From Spirochaetales bacterium (GTDB lineage Bacteria; Spirochaetota; Spirochaetia; Treponematales; Treponemataceae), in contig JAQXNX010000033.1 of the NCBI GenBank assembly GCA_029098225.1, positions 124,001-188,000 of the forward strand: 64,000 nt of DNA. Reading direction: 5' to 3'. This document shows, in pieces, positions 61,069 to 64,000 of the stretch. The position numbers and the translations under genes were made by a program. Every line of letters starts with the position of its first letter. The stretch's first letter is position 1. The notes under the pieces were generated by a model that worked only from the letters and a program-made list of their open reading frames with translations, ran no database searches and was not told the DNA's origin.

Positions 61069-62061
61069 ATGAAAAAAAATCTGATTAAATTTTTTATAAC
61101 TCTATTGATTATTCCTGCTATGTTTACAGCCTGTTCCAAGGCAAAAATCATCACAGATGATTTTGATGAAGCAAAAAAATTAGCAGCAAATTCAAATAAA
61201 GATATTCTTGTTATAGTAACGACCGATGGAGATGACTTAACTTCTTCAGAATTTATTTCTAAGGTTCTCAACAATTCTTCATTCAATTCTGCTGTCAAAG
61301 ATAAATATATTGTTGCTCATCTGGACTTTTCTTCTTCAACTTATAAAAAAACAGTGTCCACAGAAGATTCTTCAGAAAAAGAAAGACAGGAAGCTAATAT
61401 ATATTCAGAAAAAGTTTACCGAAATTCAATTTTTGCAAATGCATTAAACGTAGAGGCTACACCGGCTGCTTACCTTGTGACAAAAGATCCATACGTTATT
61501 TCAACTGTAAATTTTGATTCAATGACTCCGGATTATAACGATTTTATTTCAGCACTTGCAGAAGCATCTAATCAGGTGGGCTTCTATCACGAGCAGCTTG
61601 ATATAATAAATAAAGGAACAATTTCAGAAAAAATAGCTGCAATTGATGAACTTATAAATATTACTGAAGTAGTACATTTACCTTTTCTTGCTGATAAAGT
61701 AGAAAGCTTAATTCAAATGGATACTCAAAACGAATCCGGTTTGCTTTATAAGTATTTAGTTTTACATGCAAAAATTAAAGCAACAGATGCCATGTCTTCC
61801 AGAGATTATGAAGCAGCTGCAGGAATATTTGAAAATCTTGCACAAAACAAGGATCTTCCTTTAGAAGAAAAACAGGATGCTTATTACAATGCAGCTTATG
61901 TTTTAACCTTTGCTTCTAATCCGGACTTTAACAGAATTGTTTCTTTCTTAACTGCAGCAATTGAAGTAAATCCGGAAGGAACAGCAACTGAAAATTTAAT
62001 AGAAATCCGCGACAGTCTGTTAAATTCTATGGAACAGGCTGCAAACGCAAAAAATAATTAA
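61069..62061 (+). CDS. Thioredoxin-like lipoprotein of unknown function
   Basis: The 330-residue product has lipobox FTAC (Cys22). Residues about 30-170 resemble a thioredoxin fold (FDEAKKLAANSNKDILVIVTTDGDD, then VEATPAAYLVTKDPYVI, where ATPA mirrors the cis-Pro loop), but the CxxC pair is missing (DGDD is in its place), so it is not a redox enzyme. Residues about 175-320 are helical with TPR-like pairs. Such proteins resemble DUF255/thioredoxin_7-like periplasmic modules. It lies 12 bp after purL with AAAGGA before the ATG, and 8 bp before the CorC-type gene. Confidence 0.7.
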   Translation: MKKNLIKFFITLLIIPAMFTACSKAKIITDDFDEAKKLAANSNKDILVIVTTDGDDLTSSEFISKVLNNSSFNSAVKDKYIVAHLDFSSSTYKKTVSTEDSSEKERQEANIYSEKVYRNSIFANALNVEATPAAYLVTKDPYVISTVNFDSMTPDYNDFISALAEASNQVGFYHEQLDIINKGTISEKIAAIDELINITEVVHLPFLADKVESLIQMDTQNESGLLYKYLVLHAKIKATDAMSSRDYEAAAGIFENLAQNKDLPLEEKQDAYYNAAYVLTFASNPDFNRIVSFLTAAIEVNPEGTATENLIEIRDSLLNSMEQAANAKNN

Positions 62062-62069
62062 GGAGCGTT

Positions 62070-63350
62070 ATGGATTCCATATCCGCAGGGACGATAATTC
62101 TTCTTATTGTTCTCGTAGTGCTTTCCATGTTGTTTTCAATTTCTGAAAGTTCATTCTTAGGAATGAACAAGCTCAGACTACGTCTTTTAAGAAAGAAAAA
62201 AAACAGGAAAGCACTTATAGCAGGAAAGCTGTTAGATCATAAAGAACATTTAATCAACACGCTTCTTGTTTCCAATGATATTGTAAACATTTTATTATCT
62301 TCAATAATTGCAGCAATTGCACTTGACGCTTTTGGCGAAAAAGGAGTTGGAATAGCAACGTTAGTTGCAACTATCATACTTCTTATATTTGGAGAAATTA
62401 CGCCAAAAACAATTTCTACAATATGCCCGGATAAAATTGCCTATACACTCTCCCCTATTATCAGAATCATTTACATATTAATGACTCCTGTTGTTGCTGT
62501 CGTGACTTTTATAGCAAGATGTGTTCTTTTAATTTTTGGAATTCACACAAAAGAAAAAAAAGCTTCTTATACAGAAGAAGAAATTAAAACTTTTTTTGAT
62601 ATGAGCGAAGAAAGCGGAATTATTCAGGAAAATGAAAACAGAATGATGTCTCAAGTTTTTAAATTTTCTGATTTACAGGCAGAAGAAATTATGGTTCCGC
62701 GAACAAAAATCCGTTCACTCACAGATAAGGCTACCTATCGCGATGTAATTGAGCTTTCTGAGCAGTTAGGCTTTACAAGATTTCCGATTTACAGAAAATC
62801 AATAGACGATATAATTGGTGTAATTTATTTAAAAGATTTGCTTGCCTACAAAGATAATCCCGGAGAATTTGAAATTACAAAAGTAATGCGACCTCCTCTT
62901 TTTGTACTTGGAACAATGCAGATTACAAGCGTTCAGGAGCTGCTTTTTGAAAATCATCAGTCTATGGCAATTGTTGTAGATGAATATTCAGGAACAGACG
63001 GAGTAATAACAGAAAAAGATATTTCAAAAGAAATATTCTCTTTACCAGGCGAAAATACTTTACGCGGTAAAGTTTTTGATTTTGAAAACATTTCGGACAA
63101 AACAGATTTTGAAATAGATGGTTCTGTACTTATCAAAGATTTAAAGAAAGCTATAAAAATCAATATTGATTCTTCTATTAGTGAAACAGTTGCAGGCTGG
63201 TTTACAGAACAGATTAACCGGCTTGCCGAAAAAGATGATTTTATTGAATTTGAAGGCTGGAAATTTACAGTAACAAAAATGCAGTCACGCAGAATTGAAC
63301 TTCTTCGAATACAATTAATAGAAGCTTCGAAGGAGGAAAATAAATTATGA
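62070..63350 (+). CDS. CorC/HlyC-family membrane protein (CNNM domain, CBS pair)
   Basis: The 426-residue product has a DUF21/CNNM membrane domain with about four helices (about 1-145, with SISESSFLGMNKLRLR and FGEITPKTI), a CBS pair (about 205-325: EEIMVPRTKI ... FPIYRKSIDDIIGVIYLKDLL), and a C-terminal CorC_HlyC domain (about 340-420). Members handle divalent ions, notably Mg/Co efflux. It was once called hemolysin, a name without support. SD AAGGAG lies 5 nt before ATG 62070. The stop overlaps the start of the next gene, a relative, by 4 bp, suggesting a heteromer. Confidence 0.92.
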   Translation: MDSISAGTIILLIVLVVLSMLFSISESSFLGMNKLRLRLLRKKKNRKALIAGKLLDHKEHLINTLLVSNDIVNILLSSIIAAIALDAFGEKGVGIATLVATIILLIFGEITPKTISTICPDKIAYTLSPIIRIIYILMTPVVAVVTFIARCVLLIFGIHTKEKKASYTEEEIKTFFDMSEESGIIQENENRMMSQVFKFSDLQAEEIMVPRTKIRSLTDKATYRDVIELSEQLGFTRFPIYRKSIDDIIGVIYLKDLLAYKDNPGEFEITKVMRPPLFVLGTMQITSVQELLFENHQSMAIVVDEYSGTDGVITEKDISKEIFSLPGENTLRGKVFDFENISDKTDFEIDGSVLIKDLKKAIKINIDSSISETVAGWFTEQINRLAEKDDFIEFEGWKFTVTKMQSRRIELLRIQLIEASKEENKL

Positions 63351-64000
63351 TTTATAATATTATTTCTGTAGCATCAATATTTATTCTCATAGCCTGCGTA
63401 GGATTCTTTACATCTTCAGAAACAGCATATCTTTCTCTTCCAAAAATTAAATTACGCAGCATGATTGAAGAAGGAAAAAAACATGCTAAATTAATTGCAA
63501 AATTAAAAGATGATATGTCTAAGCTTTTGACAACTGTGTTAATCGGAACTAACTTCTTAAATTCATTATGCGCTTCAATTGCAACTGCTTTTGCACTTAG
63601 AATTCTGGGACAAAAAGGAACAGCAATTGCTCCATTTATTACAGCCTTTTTTATAACAACCTTTGCTCAGATTATTCCAAAAACTTTTGCCTCCTTTTTT
63701 CCGCAAAAGGTTGCACAGTTTTCTTCGGTTCCACTTTTTGTGCTGGAAAAAATATTTTTCCCGATTGTCTGGATTTTTTCTCACCTTTCGAATCTTGCCG
63801 TTTCCTTATTTAAAAAAATATTTAAACCAAAACCTTCAGGAATTACGCATGAAGAATTAGAGACATTAATTGACGTTGGAAAATCTGAAGGAACAATTGA
63901 GAAAGACGAAAGTGAACTTTTAAATAAAATAATTAAATTTAACAATTTAGTTGTTACAGATATTATGAAGCACAGATCTTCTGTAAGTATGATAAATTCT
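63347..64000 (+). CDS. Second CorC/HlyC-family membrane protein (cut by window edge)
   Basis: Only 218 codons are present. The N-terminal CNNM membrane domain is seen (SSETAYLSLPKIKLRSM near 24-40, helices about 3-25, 60-85, 90-115, 125-150), then the start of the CBS pair (about 195 onward: ITDIMKHRSS-like segment). It resembles its neighbour but clearly differs, so the pair is an old duplication. GAAGGAGG lies 10 nt before ATG 63347, which overlaps the upstream stop (ATGA). Confidence 0.88.
   Translation, partial: MIYNIISVASIFILIACVGFFTSSETAYLSLPKIKLRSMIEEGKKHAKLIAKLKDDMSKLLTTVLIGTNFLNSLCASIATAFALRILGQKGTAIAPFITAFFITTFAQIIPKTFASFFPQKVAQFSSVPLFVLEKIFFPIVWIFSHLSNLAVSLFKKIFKPKPSGITHEELETLIDVGKSEGTIEKDESELLNKIIKFNNLVVTDIMKHRSSVSMINS

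Noticed and set aside
1-64000. CRISPR array, tRNA or rRNA genes, transposase or prophage
   Set aside because: No regularly spaced repeats, no cloverleaf with a conserved T-loop, and no recombinase or phage genes were recognised; short repeats seen are hairpin elements.

Overview
The window looks like chromosomal DNA of a Treponema-type spirochaete, probably host-associated (gut, rumen or oral). The evidence is AT-rich DNA with A/T-rich promoters, many secreted lipoproteins with loose spirochaetal lipoboxes, a FliG paralogue outside a flagellar operon, a single-chain PurL, BspA-like leucine-rich repeats, and an IMP dehydrogenase that closely resembles (from memory) the enzyme of the cattle parasite Tritrichomonas foetus. 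I see no transposase, prophage, CRISPR array, rRNA or tRNA. Species cannot be named from the window.

Layout. 1-6650: a truncated sugar-ABC binding lipoprotein, then the translation/transcription block rimP-nusA-infB-rbfA plus rpmE and rpsO, all on the minus strand. 6.6-12.4 kb: a secreted SH3 protein, the GGGtGRT/NifU-like pair of unknown function, a histidine phosphatase and argG, separated by repeat- and hairpin-rich intergenic DNA. 12.5-17.4 kb: a strongly structured intergenic element, then (minus) guaB-moxR-VWA-unknown. 17.4-24.2 kb: a 7TM/SpoIIE phosphatase, a membrane-anchored unknown protein, a TPR lipoprotein and a TraB-family protein. 24.4-28.9 kb: a TolC/MFP/MacB-like tripartite exporter. 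29-37.3 kb (minus): fliG paralogue, M16C protease, two little-known genes, clpB. 37.3-41.2 kb: sbcD-sbcC. 41.2-45.7 kb: a heterodimeric ABC exporter divergent from an AraC-type regulator. 45.8-46.1 kb: rpsU. 46.2-56.8 kb: two giant surface-type lipoproteins with right-handed beta-helix (Pmp-like) repeats. 57.1-64 kb: purL, a thioredoxin-like lipoprotein and two CorC/HlyC-type membrane proteins, the last cut by the window edge.

How it fits together. Most content is housekeeping plus envelope biology. The less ordinary signals are: a promoter/terminator-hairpin leader in front of rimP-nusA, resembling NusA autoregulation by attenuation; divergent guaB and phosphatase promoters that share one palindromic -35 hexamer; several genes whose -10 box lies only 6-9 nt before the start codon with no Shine-Dalgarno (leaderless candidates); a multi-helix intergenic element with near-perfect terminal inverted repeats upstream of argG; a dispersed hairpin repeat with compensatory base changes at two convergent gene ends; and a 14-codon relic of a second GGGtGRT gene beside the intact one.
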